64,000 bases of DNA from Aristolochia californica (taxonomy: Eukaryota > Streptophyta > Magnoliopsida > Piperales > Aristolochiaceae): assembly GCA_029961685.1 (NCBI GenBank), contig JARWKL010000008.1, forward strand, positions 32,303,619-32,367,618, written 5' to 3'. Within the stretch, counting starts at the first letter, position 1; every line of letters starts with the position of its first letter. Made by a program: the position numbers and the translations under genes. The notes beneath the pieces are model-generated. The model searched no databases and was not told the DNA's origin. It saw only the letters and a list, made by a program, of their open reading frames with translations. This document shows positions 12,560 through 22,989 of this stretch, piece by piece.

Positions 12560-12700
12560 CATAAGTCTAACGAAGAACCAAATTCACCATTCTCTATCAA
12601 AATACATAGAAATTAAATATCATTTTTTTTCAGAAAGTTGGTCCATACCAAGCTTATTAAATTTTCTCTAAGCTTCAAGGGGAACTAGGCATGAGCAACC
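12560..12700 (+). pseudogene. Copia RNase H C-terminus, resumed after the insert
   Basis: Reading from 12565 gives SLTKNQIHHSLSKYIEIKYH, the conserved end of Copia RNase H (LTKN-P-x-x-HSRSKHIEIRYH in relatives). It joins in frame to the part ending at 7391 once the nested Gypsy is removed. Decay follows. Confidence 0.85.
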
Positions 12701-13009
12701 CACCTTGATTTACTTTGGCTGAAAAAATTGAGCTTAATATACACATCCAATAATTATAGGGCCAAAAAAAAGTGAAATGGAAATCAAAAGATCACATTTC
12801 AGTCACTCTATTGATCGATCAATGCCTATTGGTTGATCAATCAACTTAAGCGGTTGATGGAATCAAATTTAAATTTTTAACCCATCTCTTCATCCCAAAT
12901 CATTTCAAAACCCATCCCAACTATTTTTCAGAGATCTAGTGATCCCAAATCTCTATTCCATTTTCGCTTGAAATCCGAGACTAAAACCCTCATTTCTTCC
13001 ATGTTCTCT

Positions 13010-13875
13010 CAAAAATTGATCCAAGCAATATGGTGATAACAAAGGTCATTGTGAAGAAGAAGAATCCAAGGAAGGAGAATGTCATCTTTGAGGAAATGCT
13101 GAATTGGAGGGAGTGCTTCTGTACTCAAACTCCATGAGAGAGGTATTTCTCTACTTTTTCTCCAAAAAGCATCGCTGAACCGACAAAAGTCGATATTGTG
13201 AAAGGAAAATAGAAGACTTTGTAGAGCTCTCCCAGCCTTACAAAAGCTTTTTGGAGAGAAAGGAGCCCATGTATCCCCTTCTAGTGAAGGTGTTTTACAT
13301 GAACTTAAAAATTGAGGAGCTTGGGCCTCATAGTCTCAAGATTTCTTCCTATGTGAAGAAAATGCCCATCTCTATTCAGACTCTTGCTTTGAATAATCTC
13401 CTTGGCTCCACCATCACAGGCATGATGAGATACATAAAGAAAAATTGGCTAACCGATCTCCATGAGGACCTCCCTCAGATTATACAAGATGCAATTTTCA
13501 CTGTCTTTGGATAGATAGTAGGAAGCTCCTATGAGGCGAGGATAAGGGACCTCACCATGCTACAACGAGTCACCATGGAGATAGTGACTCACATATTGAA
13601 TCCTAGGAAGGGAACCTTCTCTTGGCTCACACCAGCCGATATTTCCTGGTTGATAGCTATCTTCAAGAAGGTCCCTCTAGATTATGGGTACTTCATGGCT
13701 AGTAGGATGGTCAATATTTTTGTCCATTCAAAGGCAGACAATCCACCATTCACACAATAGATCACTGCCATCCTGCTTCACATTGGTGTAGACCTCTCAG
13801 ATGAGGTATTCGTGGACATGAAAAGGAAGATGTCCATCAGTGAAATAAAAATTGGAAATTTTGGGTTTTAAAGTG
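13010..13875 (+). pseudogene. Env-like / putative plant transposon protein of the Copia element
   Basis: With two or three stops, one frame from about 13150 to 13870 reads as a single protein. Its pieces are EPMYPLLVKVFYMNL, then TPADISWLIAIFKKVPLDYGYFMA, then ITAILLHIGVDLSDE. This pattern is the plant transposon protein domain found between pol and the 3' LTR of SIRE/Maximus-type Copia elements and in some Gypsy elements. I see no clear signal peptide or membrane segment. Assignment rests on pattern recognition and position. Confidence 0.6.
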
Positions 13876-14439
13876 GCATGGACAATGGATCCAAAAGGAA
13901 AAGATACCTAAGGATTCAGCCTCTCAACCTATCACTTCCAGAAATGAGATGAGTCTGGAGCCTCCTACGGATCAATACGAGTTTACGAAGATGAGAAGAA
14001 AGGAAGAAGGTGATTCATCATCCAATGATCAGCTCTACACTATCGAAGATGAGCAATTACGTCCAGCCTCGATGAGGTGAAGGCACGAGTGCATAGGATC
14101 AAGTAGGAGTTTAACAACATCCCCAACCGACTTTTGCCACCCGCTTAGTTGACCTTACCATCCACCATTTTTTTTTACTCCTAGTGTACATGTTTTTTTA
14201 TGACTTGTATATATCACCTTTTATACTTGTACACATCATTGTCATCATTTTCACATCTTTATGATATGGCCTTTGAGCCACTTTTTGTTCTATACTATGA
14301 GTTTAATTTCACTATCTTTTTTAGTATGAAAAAAAAGGGAAGAAGAAAACAAAGGGAATTTGGATAGAAAAAAGACATAGGTAGTCTTAAAATCACACTT
14401 GAAAGGTTTTAGAAAAACTATGTCCAAATTAAGAGGGAG

Positions 14440-15140
14440 CTTATGATAGAATTGCATATTTAATTAACTCCAACCCTTAGGAAAGTGTAATCGTTATTTT
14501 TTCAAAGTTTGGTTTTGTCATCATAAAAAAGATGGAAATTATTGACCATAGATTGACTCCCATGATAACAAAACTTAATTAAGCTAATAATTTGCAAATC
14601 TAAAGTATTTCAGATTCTTCACCTTCAAGAGCATCTCAATGTCTAAAGCATCAAAGCCAAAATGAAGACCTCAAAAACAATTTAAGTACTTTTCTTGAAG
14701 AAGCACCCACAAGGAAGAAGACAACAAGCAGACTCGAGTTCAAGCATCAAAGTCATACATTTAAACTCATTCAATTTTCATAACAGAGTATTCTAACTCC
14801 TAATTCCTTAATTACTTGTGAGATCAGAGCTTTAGGATTTAAATTGTATATAGACATGTTTAGAATCATCATACATATCAGTTAGAAACATGTTAAAGCA
14901 ATTACCAAAAAATATTTATGCTTTATAAAGATAAACATTTTAATCTGGCATTGAAATGATTGATCAGTCACTGACTATGATCAATCATCCAGAACTGTAC
15001 AAGCAAGAAATATAAATCATGATCGATCAACCATAGTTGATTGATCTATCATCTAAAACAAAGCCATATCATGCTATAAAGCATGATTAGTCATCCATCA
15101 TCGATTGATCGATCATAGCTGTCCAGGCAAACATATTAAT
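14440..15140 (+). repeat. Probable 3' LTR region of the SIRE-type Copia
   Basis: A purine run AAGAGGGAG near 14438 and the word TTTTGTCATCATAAAAAAG near 14514, typical before SIRE-type LTRs, precede this segment. Bases 14549-14722 recur inverted at 2830-3040. Between 14955 and 15115 there are several TGATCGATCA-type palindromic words, also seen near 12810-12840. No intact direct LTR partner lies in the window, so limits are approximate. Confidence 0.45.
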
Positions 15141-15905
15141 TTACATTCCTCTTGAAAAGTCACATGGGCCAGCATAGGTTAGTTGCTTCAAAGTTCTTTA
15201 TAATGTTTTTATGTCCAAAAATGATGTTGTTGTTGAGATGGGATTGGAAAATTTTCTGCATATTCTTGTTCTTTCTATAAATTTACATAGAACCTTGATT
15301 TTATGAGACAACTCATTTTAGGAAGAGGAGTTCGGAAAATTTAGCTCAAAGAGTTGTTGAGCATTACAGTGCTAGGGCAAACCAAACATTGGAAGAGCAA
15401 GAAGCGAGTTCTATTATTCATTTTAAGATGCTCAACAATTGGGTATCTTCCACCTTTCTCTTTTCCAGCTTATGATATATGTTGTAATGGACTGTACGTT
15501 CTAAGAAAGAGTTGTTATTCCTGCACCAAACATTGTTTCTAATATTCTATTTATGAGAGGAGTTAACATGTTGATATAAATACTTTCATCTAGAATTTAA
15601 CATATCTTGTCAAAGTTTGTGAGATTAAGTGCTTGAATCCTCTTAGCTTGTAGTCCTTTAAAAAAGTTAATTATGGCATTTTTATTATGCCATTGGTTGA
15701 AGTTGATAAAGATTTAATTCATTAAAAAGAGATGGAAAGTTTATTATCGCATGATTTTTATTAAATTATTGGCCATTTACTTGAATCTCATCAAATACAT
15801 GACTCGACCTGGATGCTCTTTCCTATGAAAGTTTCCCATACTTTGAGTGATTCACATGAATGTTTCTAATGTTAGGAATTATATTGCAATGATTGGTTAC
15901 CTTGA
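15141..15905. other. AT-rich DNA without a recognisable gene
   Basis: Small open frames (for example 15354-15542) have no recognisable similarity. The segment may be the remaining 3' end of the Copia LTR or ordinary intergenic DNA. Confidence 0.3.
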
Positions 15906-15909
15906 AAAG

Positions 15910-16280
15910 TGTTATGCACGCTATAACATTATTAAGTTATTTAGAGTCTAATTAATTGTTTTTATTTAATTTAATTTATTTTATTTCAATTAAAGAATTA
16001 ATAGGCCATAGGGGCATTTTTTAATTTTATATCTATAGGGACATTTTTGTAATATTTTATCTTGAACCTTGTAAGTGTTAACCCTATTTAAGGGGTAAGG
16101 GTAATGAGAAGAAGGAAGCGTTGATTTAGTGTAAACAAGGGTTTTGAGTTCTCCTCAACGAGCTCAGGGGTGTGCGTTCTCCTCAAAGAACCTAGGGTTT
16201 TCAAGCTCCTCTTCGGCTTGATTTTCGTCTTTCTCTTCTTCCTCCCAATGAATCATCATGTCAGATTCGGGACCATAACA
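15910..16280 (+). repeat. 5' LTR of the chimeric element
   Basis: It starts TGTTATGCACGC and ends GGGACCATAACA, immediately before TTTGGTATCAGAG. It aligns end to end with 21296-21665. A CCTATTTAAGGGG motif near 16083 is the likely core promoter. Confidence 0.9.
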
Positions 16281-16281
16281 T

Positions 16282-16560
16282 TTGGTATCAGAGTTATACC
16301 GCTGTTACAAGTTCGAATCCCAGAGAGGGCGACCTACAGGCCAGATTAAAATTACTAGAAGGCTCAAAAAGTGGGTCGGGCCAGTGTTGCTAGAGTGATC
16401 TACTACAGTGGACCGCTAGAGTGGGCCGTCGAGGACATCAGCTTATAACGATGGGAGTATTTTTATAATCTTGGGGTTAAGTACTTGGCTTTTCGCTACC
16501 TATTAGGCCGATCTTTTGGGTAGTATTGGCTAGGTGCTTAAAATTTGGTATTAGAGTTGC
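16282..16560 (+). other. PBS and leader module with tRNA-like B-box word
   Basis: The leader begins TTTGGTATCAGAG (PBS). It contains GTTCGAATCCC at about 16311-16321, close to the pol III B-box consensus, then TAGTATTGGCTAGGTGCTTAA followed by a second PBS-like TTTGGTATTAGAG near 16537-16557. The same module, bounded the same way, occurs at 49544-49885 and, shorter and on the minus strand, at about 22410-22622. Confidence 0.6.
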
Positions 16561-16565
16561 GTAAC

Positions 16566-17190
16566 ATGGGAAATACCAGCAATGGGGAGTTAAGAGAGTT
16601 GTTGATCAGAGGGTTGAATGCACACGAAGGCAATAAGGACCATTTCTCATGGGACAAAAAATGTCTCCCAAAATAGGAGACTCAAAAATTTCCAGAGTCA
16701 TCCTGAGCATGGAAATCACACGGCGGGGACTCAGAAATTCCGAAATCGGAAGGGTATTCTGCACAACCCTCATTGGAAAATCCTGATTTGGGTCCGACAT
16801 CAACTCCCTTCTCATGGGACACAAAATGTCTCCCAGAATAGGAGTCACAAAAAATCCAAGAGCCCTCTGTCTTGAAAAATCTCCAAGCAGCGAAGCCTCA
16901 AAGGGGTATTGTTCGCCACCAAAAAAAGAGGAGGCTTCGTTGGACAAATTTTGGTGGGCATTGGCCTCCAAACGACACTTCTCACTATCAATCTCGACCT
17001 CAGCAGCCTAGCGAAAAACAAACTTAAAAAAAAATTGGGATTCTAAGGCACATTTGCCCCAAGATACCCTTAGGGAATGCAAGGGGAGCTACAAGATCAA
17101 TACTACAATCTATTTGGACCGGGTAGTGAAAAAACAGTGACTAGAAGACAAAAAATCTCCTCCAAGAAAATTCCACCAAAGAATCTGAAC
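16566..17190 (+). pseudogene. Residual gag start and direct repeat
   Basis: The ATG at 16566 opens a gag-like start (MGNTSNGELRELLIRG), matching NGELKELMIRG of the 35.3-kb Gypsy. It breaks down after about 25 codons. A 55-base segment starting TTCTCATGGGACA at 16644 is repeated at 16809 with small changes. No capsid domain remains. Confidence 0.6.
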
Positions 17191-18700
17191 TAATTGAAGC
17201 TGCCACACCGAATCCATCGCCTCAAGATGCTGATGAGATTTTTTAGGAAAATGAAAGATACATGGGTCATCCCCAATGCCATTGCAATGCTAAATGTCCT
17301 ATGCAAGGACGGTTTGATTCAAGAAGCCATGAAGCTCTTTGGGTTAATGCGTGAAAAGGGTACAATCCCTGAAGTTGTAATCTATACAGCTGTTGAGGAA
17401 GACTTTTGCAAGGCACTAAAGTTTGAAGATGCAAAAGGGGTTTTCAGGAAAATACAAAACAATGGTTTATCTCCCAATGCATTCAGCTGTACAGTTTTTG
17501 TTCAAGGATTGTTTAAAAGGAAACAGCTGCATGGGAGGAATTCTATTGTTGTAGATGAACACAGTAACAATGTGTCTGCTCATGGTCATTTTTCCAGCAG
17601 TAACAGTCCATCTCATAACTTTGTGTTTACTTTTTTGGATGATATGTATGTTGCTCGACCATTGTTTGTCAAAATTCTTTAACCAAGTATGAATTCTGGA
17701 GATGAAGTTTTGTTGGGTATTCAGGGAATGGTTGAGATAATTATATGGGGGATGTATTATTTTTCTATGGCTGGGTTGGACAATAGGACGAATTGTCCAC
17801 TGGCTGCTGCTATTACAGTGCAGAAAGAGGCTCCAGTAGATAGATGGGTTGGCACTAATCTAGAGGAGATATTTAATAGTACAAAAAGACTTCGCTGGGA
17901 TCTTTTGGGGCTACTAGTTATAACTTCATCATTGGTGTGCTTTGCAGAGAAGGTATGGTGGAAATGACAGCTGCCCTATGTTTTGAACTAAAAAAAAATG
18001 GGTTGCCACTACATTATTTTATTTATATGAAATTGATGGATACCTAGTTTAATGAAGGTGGTGAAGAGGGTATCTTCAAGTTGCTTCACTGGATTGAAAA
18101 ATTATTCTGAGAAACTTGGTTTGTTGTATAATGTTGCTTTTAATTTTATAGGCAAGAAAGGTTGTCATTATGCAGCTTCTGATGTTTACTTTGTAATGAG
18201 GAGAAGAGACATACTTGTGACAACTAGTTCCTACTATTTAATCCTCAAACATAACATAAATGGAGCTCTTAAATTTCTAAATTATATGGGTGAGGGAAGT
18301 TTAAGCTCCCTGACAGCAATCTTGTATGTACTTACCAGATAAGGGAGAGCTCAACTTGCTCATGAGCTTGTCTTGGAAACTACAGAAATGGGAAAGGTTT
18401 TGGATGTTGTTGTCTACTCTATTGTGGTTTATGGGCTTTGTAAAGAAGGATGTCTTACAGAGGCTTTAGTTCTCTATGAGAGGATGAGAGCCAAGGGTGT
18501 CCATCATAATCTAGTTATTTATAATGCAGTGATTAATGGTTTGTGCCATGAGGGATGTCTGGTGCAAGCATTTAGGTTGTTTGATTCATTCGAGAAAATT
18601 AATGTTCTTCCCTCTGTTGCTACATATTCAGCTTTGATAGATGTTGTATGTAAAGGACTCCTACAAGATGTAAATGTTGGAGCTTCTGACTTATATGGAG
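17190..18700 (+). pseudogene. Captured pentatricopeptide-repeat (PPR) protein gene, broken
   Basis: Several P-type PPR motifs of about 35 residues are visible in three blocks: 17240-17520 (LNVLCKDGLIQEAMKLFGLM, then a GLSPNAFSCTVFVQGLF motif), 18150-18340 (ASDVYFVMRRRDI) and 18373-18660 (YSIVVYGLCKEGCLTEALVL, VIYNAVINGLCHEGCLVQAF, ATYSALIDVVCKG). PPR proteins bind organellar RNA. The motif set resembles the At5g57250 type from memory, which I cannot verify. Frameshifts, stops and non-PPR stretches interrupt it. It lies in sense orientation inside the chimeric LTR element and is most simply a captured gene piece. Confidence 0.8.
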
Positions 18701-18777
18701 GCATTCGGGAGAGGAGACACGAGGAAGTTTCTAGTTTGCAGGATATGAGTTCTTCCACAAATTTTTTTGTGCTGCTA

Positions 18778-18870
18778 CTGTGGCACTGCAGCAACCACTG
18801 CTGCCAACAGTGGCACTGCTGAAAACAGTATTGACAGTTCTGCGAGTGGTAGCAACAATGACTTATGGAG
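18778..18870 (+). repeat. GCAGCAAC/CACTGCTG-rich repeat, copy 1
   Basis: This segment starting TGGCACTGCAGCAACC is repeated at 20278-20370 with about 85 percent identity by eye. Both copies lie within the captured interior and are separated by the solo LTR and other sequence. Confidence 0.55.
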
Positions 18871-18875
18871 CACAA

Positions 18876-19714
18876 TGTTACGGTCCTGGGTCATGGATCG
18901 AATAACATGGCGTGGGAGTTGTGAATCCAGCACTGGTACTGAGTTACTGGACTCGGTAAGGAGGGTTAAAGATCTCTTCTTTGGGTACTCTTCCACTAGT
19001 GATCAGTCTCCCTTTTTATGGTCTCATTCTAGTGCTAAATTTATAGCTAGAATGGAAGTAATTCAGGTGGAGAAAGAATGGAGGAATACCTGTTCTTGCT
19101 CACGTTAATTAGGGCTTCAACCCTGATTTGATGTAGCTCATTCTAGGACTTGAAGGCCTAGCTTGGGGGGGCAGCCTTGACTTATGTTGATGGCTGTCCT
19201 TGCTCTGGTTCCGTGATGAATTCCCAGCAAGAAGAGTTATTATAACCCTTCATGTGAAAGAACCAAAATTCTTCCTCTTTTGCTGCTCGTCAAGATGGAA
19301 ATTGATCCCAACTTGTATTTGACGCTGGTGATGAGACAAGATCCTCTCTTTGGGCTCGGAAAAGGGGCAGGAAGCTCCTCTTCTTAGTATGGATGATGAG
19401 GGATGAATTTGGGTGAATATGGATGGCAATGGAGGGTGAAGGATAGGTTGGATTTTTGGAGTAAACCCTAAACTCGAGATCAAAAGGAGATCTCAACCTA
19501 TTTCCGTTAAATAGGTCACGTCAAGGAGTTTTAGGGTTAGGGTTACAATAATTCCCCATAATGCCCTTACATATAAATTAATTAGAAATAACTCCTACTT
19601 AAAACAATATAAGAAATAAATCCTACTCAAAGAAATATAAGAATTAAATCCTATTGAGTGAGTTGTTGTTGTCTTCTTCGTTGTATGACTCGGTGTGCTA
19701 TTGAGTCCACAACA
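18876..19714 (-). repeat. Solo LTR of a Gypsy family, with target duplication CACAA
   Basis: The 839-bp sequence begins TGTTACGGTCC and ends GAGTCCACAACA on plus, and is flanked on both sides by CACAA (18871-18875 and 19715-19719). Its left part matches the LTR at 60600 and its inner part 19339-19500 matches 56870-57030. No internal region is present, so it is a solo LTR from LTR-LTR recombination. On the minus strand its 3' end keeps the coding-like frame with RHVIRSM, counterpart of RRVTRSM in relatives. Confidence 0.9.
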
Positions 19715-19719
19715 CACAA

Positions 19720-20090
19720 TTATCTATTGTTGTGGGCACAACAGATATTCCTCTGCAGGATGTTGCTCTTTTTGGCCGAAAAGGGACAGCAACAAATGTA
19801 ATTACTGTTCTTACTGCATGTGCCATTAGTGGAGCTCTTGAGCCCAAGATGATGCTGAAATTTAAAATTGCTGCTGCTATTGCAATGAAGGAAAGGGCAC
19901 CACAACAAAAAATACAAACTAAAAAAAATAATGTAGATGAGCACCACCTTGAATATTCTGACTTTGAACAAATGAGACAAGACTTGAATGTGCTTGTGCA
20001 AGGTGGGAACATTAATGATGCTCATGGTGTATTGAATGAATTACTTGCCATTGATCTAGTCTCAAATGAAATCTTATGTTGCTGAGGGTT
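19720..20090 (+). pseudogene. Captured sequence, uncertain PPR-like tail
   Basis: An open frame from 19732 to 20085 includes an alanine- and lysine-rich stretch. It ends with DFEQMRQDLNVLVQGGNIND followed by AHGVLNELL, which looks like a terminal PPR helix pair (G-N-I-x-D-A-x-x-V-L-x-E-L). I do not recognise the rest. It may be the end of the captured PPR gene displaced by later insertions. Confidence 0.4.
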
Positions 20091-20277
20091 GTCTTTGGTC
20101 CAGAATGTCTTAATACAATTGATTTTTAAAAATTGTTGGCAAATAGGGAGACTCTCAATGATGAAAGTTCTCTTGACCATAATTTGAATGTAACGCTGTG
20201 GGGAATGATTTTTCTTACTGTTGATGAGCCAAAATTTAAATTCTGGGTGGTGACGGAACAGAGTATAAGTGTTGCTG

Positions 20278-20560
20278 ATGTGGCACTGCAGCAACCAGTG
20301 CTGACAACAGTGGCACTGCTGAAAATAGTGCAGACAGTTCTGAGAGTAGAACCAGCAGTGCCTTATGAAGTCCATGTTGTTTTCTATTTGGGAGAAGTTC
20401 ATGGGTTCTTCCACCAAATACAGTGCTGTTGTGCCAAGGACACAATGCTGCCAGACAGCCAAGGGCACAGTGCTGCTTTGGCAGTGCAGAAAACAATGCT
20501 GCCCGACAGCCAAGCAAACAGTGATGCAGTGGTAGTGCTGAATGAAATAGGTGCTATTAA
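20278..20560 (+). repeat. CAGTGCTG-rich low-complexity block, includes copy 2 of the 18778 repeat
   Basis: The segment begins with TGGCACTGCAGCAACC as at 18778 and continues with repeated CAGTGCTG/GACAGCCAAG words up to about 20530. It is open in one frame, but the composition is repetitive and no domain is recognised. Confidence 0.45.
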
Positions 20561-20639
20561 TTCTGGAAATATAAATAACTCTTTGATTGTAATCGCGCAG
20601 ATGCTTCATAAATGCTTTTGGTCTTTGACAAACTTAGTT

Positions 20640-21110
20640 TTGGGGTTGGATCATCATGCATCCTTAGATCAAGACCACTCTGTTGTTCTCTGCCATAACC
20701 AGGCTGCTGCAACAACTACATCAATGGCTACAAAGATCATTGACAAAAAATAAGGAGGACAAAAATGTTGTGCTTTCTATGGATGATGGCTGCCTTCATA
20801 ATGCATTTGTGTCCGACCAGGCTAAGCTGAAGATGATTTTCTAAAAGGATGGCACGACCACTGCTGGTAACTCGAGCCAAGTAGGTGATGGTGCTGGTGC
20901 AATCATCTTTATGAGAAGCTCAATTGCATAGCAGAAGGCATTACCAATTCTTGGTGTATTCAGGAATTTTACTGTTGTTGGTGTTGACCCTTCTATAATG
21001 GGCATATATCAACCTATTGCAATTTCTACTGCTATGAAAGCGTTGTATGAGGAAGTAATTCCTGCATTCCATATCATGTTTTACTGCATTGGGGTGTGCT
21101 ACAGCAAGTG
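20640..21110 (+). pseudogene. Captured peroxisomal 3-ketoacyl-CoA thiolase fragment
   Basis: The frame reads a thiolase central segment: a degenerate DQDHSVVLCHNQAAATT helix, then VVLSMDDG, AKLK, the highly characteristic KDGTTTAGNSSQVGDGAGA, then LPILGVFRNFTVVGVDPSIM. This corresponds to plant KAT/PED1-type peroxisomal thiolase, which performs the last step of fatty-acid beta-oxidation. Stops (for example after MIF and SSIA) and loss of the catalytic Cys region and C-terminal third make it non-functional. The stretch is continuous although plant KAT genes are intron-rich, suggesting capture from spliced RNA (inference). Confidence 0.85.
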
Positions 21111-21179
21111 ATGCTGGCAATGTTGAAAAGAAAATTTCCTTCTCAGGTGGAATGCTCCAGTTTTTTCGTCTAGAGAGAT

Positions 21180-21295
21180 GACACAGATACAGAGGATGCT
21201 ACTTGGGAATAGGTGGAGAAGTCGGTACGGGCAAGCAGGCCCTACCTTCTAGCTTGAGGACAAACTCTTTCTCTCGAGACGGGTGGGGGTGTTAA
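21180..21295 (+). pseudogene. Chromovirus pol C-terminal tail and polypurine tract
   Basis: EDATWE (21195-21212, followed by a stop) and a SRPYLLA-like stretch are the end of a chromodomain protein. The G-rich tract GACGGGTGGGGGTG then runs up to the 3' LTR at 21296. This shows that the captured sequence replaced an internal part of a Gypsy chromovirus. Confidence 0.65.
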
Positions 21296-21665
21296 TGTTA
21301 TGCAGGCTATAACATTATTAAGTTTTTTAGAGTCTAATTAATTATTTTTCTTTAATTTACTTTATTTTATTTTAGTTAAAGAATTAATAGGCCATAGGGG
21401 TATTTTTGTAATTTTATATCTATAGGAACATTTTTTTAATATTTTATCTTGAACTTTGTAATGGTTAACCCTATTTAAGGGATAAGAATAATGAGAAAAG
21501 GAAACATTGATTTAGCGTAAACAAGGGTCTTGAGTTCTCCTCAACGAGCTCAGGGGTGTGCGTTCTCCTCAAAGAACCTAGGGTTTTCAAGCTCTCCTTT
21601 GGCTTGATTTTTGTCTTTCTCTTCTTCCTCCCATGAATCGTCGTGTTAGATCCAGGACCATAACA
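21296..21665 (+). repeat. 3' LTR of the chimeric element
   Basis: It starts TGTTATGCAGGC and ends GGACCATAACA. It is the partner of 15910-16280, with scattered substitutions and small indels. Confidence 0.9.
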
Positions 21666-21932
21666 AAAAAAAGCATCTTATTGTTTGTCTCTTATTTTTT
21701 GTCTCAAAGTTTTTTCTTGTATGTGCATCATATTTTTTAACACTTTAATATTTCTATTTATAGGATAATTAAACAAATATTGTATAGGTATATGAGTTTT
21801 ATGTTTCATACATACATTTGTTGGCCTAGGTGGCATCTCAAGATGGGGATGAATTGAGATATTAAAATTAAAATTGAGTTGTACGTATGATTAAAAATTT
21901 ATGCATAAAAGAAATTCAAATTAAAGTATAAC

Positions 21933-22184
21933 ATGAACACACCAAGGACAAATATGTTTTTTGTTATCGATGTTTCCCTAGTGGTAGTCACCACCCAAGA
22001 ACCCTTTCTAGGGAAAATAACAATGTTGGAGCACAATGAACATCTGTTTAGATGTGTTTATAGAATGGGACTACATGTTTTCACCAACCTTTGTGATTTT
22101 TTAAGAAATAGGAGACTTCTTATAGTTACCCAATACATTAAAGTTGAAGACCAATTTGCTATATTCATTATTATAATAGGTTAG
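21933..22184 (+). pseudogene. PIF/Harbinger transposase N-terminal fragment
   Basis: The open frame contains LFRCVYRMGLHVFTNLCDFL followed by IKVEDQFAIFIIIIG. This is the helical N-terminal region that precedes the DDE domain in plant PIF/Harbinger transposases (FRM-x-x-x-F-x-x-L-C ... V-x-x-Q-x-A-x-F-x). The catalytic domain is missing: the sequence runs directly into LTR-like DNA near 22190. Confidence 0.6.
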
Positions 22185-22409
22185 TGTTAAGTTGTGGAGT
22201 CTAATTAACGCTTTACGCAAAGTCGGCACATGGATCAACCTTCCCTCCCATGAGGTTGGAAGGGGGGTGGGGAGCCCCCAAAAGATCCACAATATATTGA
22301 CTACTTTTTCATTAAGGGTAGTTTGGGGATTTCACATTTGTATTTCAGTTTCTCTAGTTCTCTCTTTATATTTGGAGGCACTGCTATTAGGTTTATGTTA
22401 CGCACCTAG

Positions 22410-22622
22410 CCAATACATACCAAAAGACTGGTTTTTTTTGTAGCAGAAAGCCAAGTACTTAACCCAGGACCATAACAATACATCCACCATTACGAGCCGA
22501 CAACCACGACGGCTTAACACTAGCGACATTGGTCCACTGTTACAAGGTTGCCGTGTCAGGTCGAAGTGATCGCCCATGCCAGGATTTGAACTCGCAACGT
22601 GGTGCTTGCTCTGATACCAAGT
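22410..22622 (-). other. PBS and leader module of a minus-strand LTR element
   Basis: On the minus strand the LTR end at 22623 is followed by CTTGGTATCAGAGCAAGC (a tRNA-Met PBS), then GAGTTCAAATCCTGG (B-box-like) and TATTGGCTAGGTGCGTAACAT. It is a shorter version of the leaders at 16282 and 49544. No gag follows. Confidence 0.6.
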
Positions 22623-22962
22623 TGTTACGATCCCAGATCCACACATTGCGATTCTTAGAGATGAACAAGGAAATCAAGACAAAGGGAAGCTTGAAAACCC
22701 TTGGTTCATTGAGGAGAAAGCACACCCCTAAGCTCAATTAGGAGAACTCAAAATCCCTTGTTTATTCTAAAATCAAGACTTGCTTTTTCTCATTCCTTTC
22801 ACCCCTTAAGTAGGGCTCAAGAGTAACAAATTAAATATAGCCCCTCTACGGTATTCTAAATAAATTTAATGACTTGACTTAATAACTAAGTAACTTAACA
22901 ACTAAGTAACTTAATGACTAAGTAATTGACTTAAATTACTAACTAATTAACTTAATAACTAA
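22623..22962 (-). repeat. LTR, right-hand portion of a split copy (part 1)
   Basis: It begins TGTTACGATCCC on plus and is interrupted at TAA (22960-22962) by the Harbinger element. The remainder resumes at 33555. A CCTTAAGTAGGG motif near 22804 marks the promoter area. Confidence 0.8.
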
Positions 22963-22989
22963 GGGGGGGTTAGTCAACAAAATGAAATT

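Larger units (their letters stand above)
15910..21665 (+). mobile_element. Chimeric LTR retrotransposon carrying captured host gene pieces
   Basis: Two direct LTRs (371 and 370 bp) flank 5.0 kb. The left LTR is followed at once by a tRNA-Met type PBS (TTTGGTATCAGAG). The right LTR is preceded by a chromovirus-type C-terminus and a G-rich tract. Between them are a gag start, a block of pentatricopeptide-repeat sequence, a solo LTR of another family, and a stretch of peroxisomal thiolase. Most gag and all RT and integrase core sequence is absent, so the element is non-autonomous. Flanks are AAAAG and AAAAA, a possible imperfect target duplication. Confidence 0.82.

Noticed and set aside
12800..15115. 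TGATCGATCA palindromic words as a regulatory or satellite element
   Set aside because: They are few, irregularly spaced and lie in Copia-derived DNA; no array or consistent flanks were seen.
16311..16321. Possible tRNA gene at the TTCGAATCCC word
   Set aside because: No A box at the right spacing and no cloverleaf could be recognised; it is kept only as a B-box-like word in the leader.
22623..22741. Possible host gene near 22.6 kb
   Set aside because: The sequence is an LTR start next to a tRNA-Met type PBS on the minus strand; the short frames are incidental.
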